From: an uncultured Clostridia bacterium
GTDB lineage: Bacteria > Bacillota > Clostridia > TANB77 > CAG-508
Direction of reading: 5' to 3'
NCBI GenBank assembly: GCA_934167135.1
Contig: CAKPKI010000034.1
Coordinates: 1 to 15,585, forward strand
Length of the DNA stretch: 15,585 nt
In this document: positions 14,661 to 15,585 of the stretch, piece by piece
How positions within the stretch are numbered: position 1 is the stretch's first letter
Layout of the letters: each line of letters starts with the position of its first letter
Program-made: the position numbers and the translations under genes
The notes under the pieces: generated by a model
The model's input: only the letters and a program-made list of their open reading frames with translations
Databases searched by the model: none
What the model was told of the DNA's origin: nothing

Positions 14661-15585
14661 TCAAGCTTTTGGCTTATTTTCAAACTCTTCTATCATCTTA
14701 TCAACTGCTTTATTTTCTACAAATTTTTCGGCTTGTTTAATGGTAAATTCAAAAAGAATTTCGTCACTGCTTCCATGTGCCTTTACTACTGGTTTTTTTA
14801 CTCCTAGAAATAATGCCCCACCATAAGATTTATAGTCCATCGTCTTTTTAAATCTATTTATTGCTGGTAAACAAGGTACTGTACAAATTTTTGCTAATAA
14901 ATTTTGAGTTAAACTCTCTGTTAATGTTGTTTTTACGAACCTACCAAGTCCTTCTGTTGTTTTTAAAAATACATTACCTGTAAATCCATCTGTAACTATT
15001 GCGTCTACTTTTCCTGAAAATGCGTCTCTTCCTTCTACATTTCCTATAAAGTTTATTCCTAGTTCTTCTGATTTTTCTTTTAATAGTTTATAACTCTCTT
15101 TTACTAGTTCATTACCTTTAGTTTCTTCTGTTCCTATGTTTAACAATCCTATTGTAGGATGTTCTATTCCAAATGTATTTCTTAAATATATTGTAGACAT
15201 TTGGGCAAATTGTAGTAAGTTTATAGGCTTACAATTTGTGTTTGAACCTGAGTCTATAAGTAATAACTGGCTTTTATATGCTGGTAATATTCCAGCTAAT
15301 GCTGGTCTATCTATTCCTTTTATTCTCCCTACAAGTAATGTTGCTCCTGCCAGCAATGCCCCTGAATTTCCAGCAGATATGAATACATCACCTTCATCTT
15401 CTTTTAGCATTTTAAATCCAACTACCATTGATGAATCTTTTTTGTGTCTTATTGCATCTGTTGGTCCATCTTCCATTTCAATTGTTTCTGTTGCATTTTT
15501 TATTTTTAGTCTATCTGATATTTCTTCTATTTCTTTTCCTGTAAATTCTTTTACTTTGTTTCTTATTACTTCTTCTTTTCCTACT
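14661..15585 (-). CDS. plsX: Phosphate acyltransferase PlsX, partial (5' end off window)
   Basis: 307 codons are visible, reading from the right edge; the frame stays open to the edge, so the gene starts beyond it and lacks roughly 30 N-terminal residues of a usual 330-340. PlsX converts acyl-ACP to acyl-phosphate, the donor used by PlsY in the first step of phospholipid synthesis at the membrane surface. Family motifs are clear: EMEDGPTDAIRHKKDSSM, then VFISAGNSGALLAGATLLVG, LLIDSGSNTNCKP, IGLLNIGTEETKGNELVK and DAIVTDGFTGNVFLKTTEG, ending with YGGALFLGVKKPVVKAHGSS. The next gene encodes its acyl donor protein, ACP. No stop or frame problem is seen. Confidence 0.95.
   Translation of the reverse strand, partial: VGKEEVIRNKVKEFTGKEIEEISDRLKIKNATETIEMEDGPTDAIRHKKDSSMVVGFKMLKEDEGDVFISAGNSGALLAGATLLVGRIKGIDRPALAGILPAYKSQLLLIDSGSNTNCKPINLLQFAQMSTIYLRNTFGIEHPTIGLLNIGTEETKGNELVKESYKLLKEKSEELGINFIGNVEGRDAFSGKVDAIVTDGFTGNVFLKTTEGLGRFVKTTLTESLTQNLLAKICTVPCLPAINRFKKTMDYKSYGGALFLGVKKPVVKAHGSSDEILFEFTIKQAEKFVENKAVDKMIEEFENKPKA

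Noticed and set aside
1..15585. CRISPR array, tRNA, rRNA or riboswitch
   Set aside because: No regularly spaced repeats, no tRNA cloverleaf and no conserved riboswitch core were seen by eye on either strand; a covariance-model scan was not possible.

Overview
The window looks like chromosome of a spore-forming, very AT-rich Bacillota, most likely an uncultured gut Clostridia. The evidence is the strong A/T bias in every gene, clean AGGAGG-type ribosome binding sites, consensus sigma-A promoters, spore germination genes of the GerA type, AddB instead of RecBCD, and a plsX-acpP-rnc-radical SAM gene order. This is inference from gene content; no species can be named from the sequence alone.

Layout. 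Positions 1-1000 are a decaying zone. It holds a broken Nudix gene (IPP isomerase-like, nonsense plus frameshift, running off the left edge) and a gutted IS3-family element that has lost the DDE catalytic core but kept a hairpin near one end. Positions 1075-2444 (minus) form a two-gene operon of a CYTH-like/Nudix fusion protein and an ASCH-domain protein, overlapping by ATGA and driven by their own promoter. Positions 2683-6030 (minus) are addB, with a consensus promoter and an intrinsic terminator; no addA follows. On the plus strand, 6237-9214 hold an HD-domain hydrolase with a consensus promoter, a GerAB-type germination permease, and a gerAC-type gene that is frameshifted, has a CTG start and lacks the lipobox cysteine. 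A symmetrical hairpin separates this block from the convergent minus-strand genes.

Positions 9243-15585 (minus, read right to left) are a housekeeping block: plsX (5' end off the window), acpP with its own promoter, a terminator, rnc with its own promoter, an Elp3-like radical SAM gene, a membrane-tethered PstS-like binding protein, a membrane-anchored DUF4163/DUF3298-type protein, and a YitT-family membrane protein whose ribosome binding site lies in a long hairpin. PlsX and AcpP serve fatty acid and phospholipid synthesis, and RNase III follows as in many Bacillota. The smc gene that commonly follows in this neighbourhood is absent; a tethered binding-protein pair sits there instead.

Nothing here is a convincing wholly new defence or mobile system. 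The best candidates for new biology are the CYTH-Nudix + ASCH operon, the tethered PstS-like/DUF4163-DUF3298 pair, and the RBS-sequestering hairpin before the yitT-like gene.
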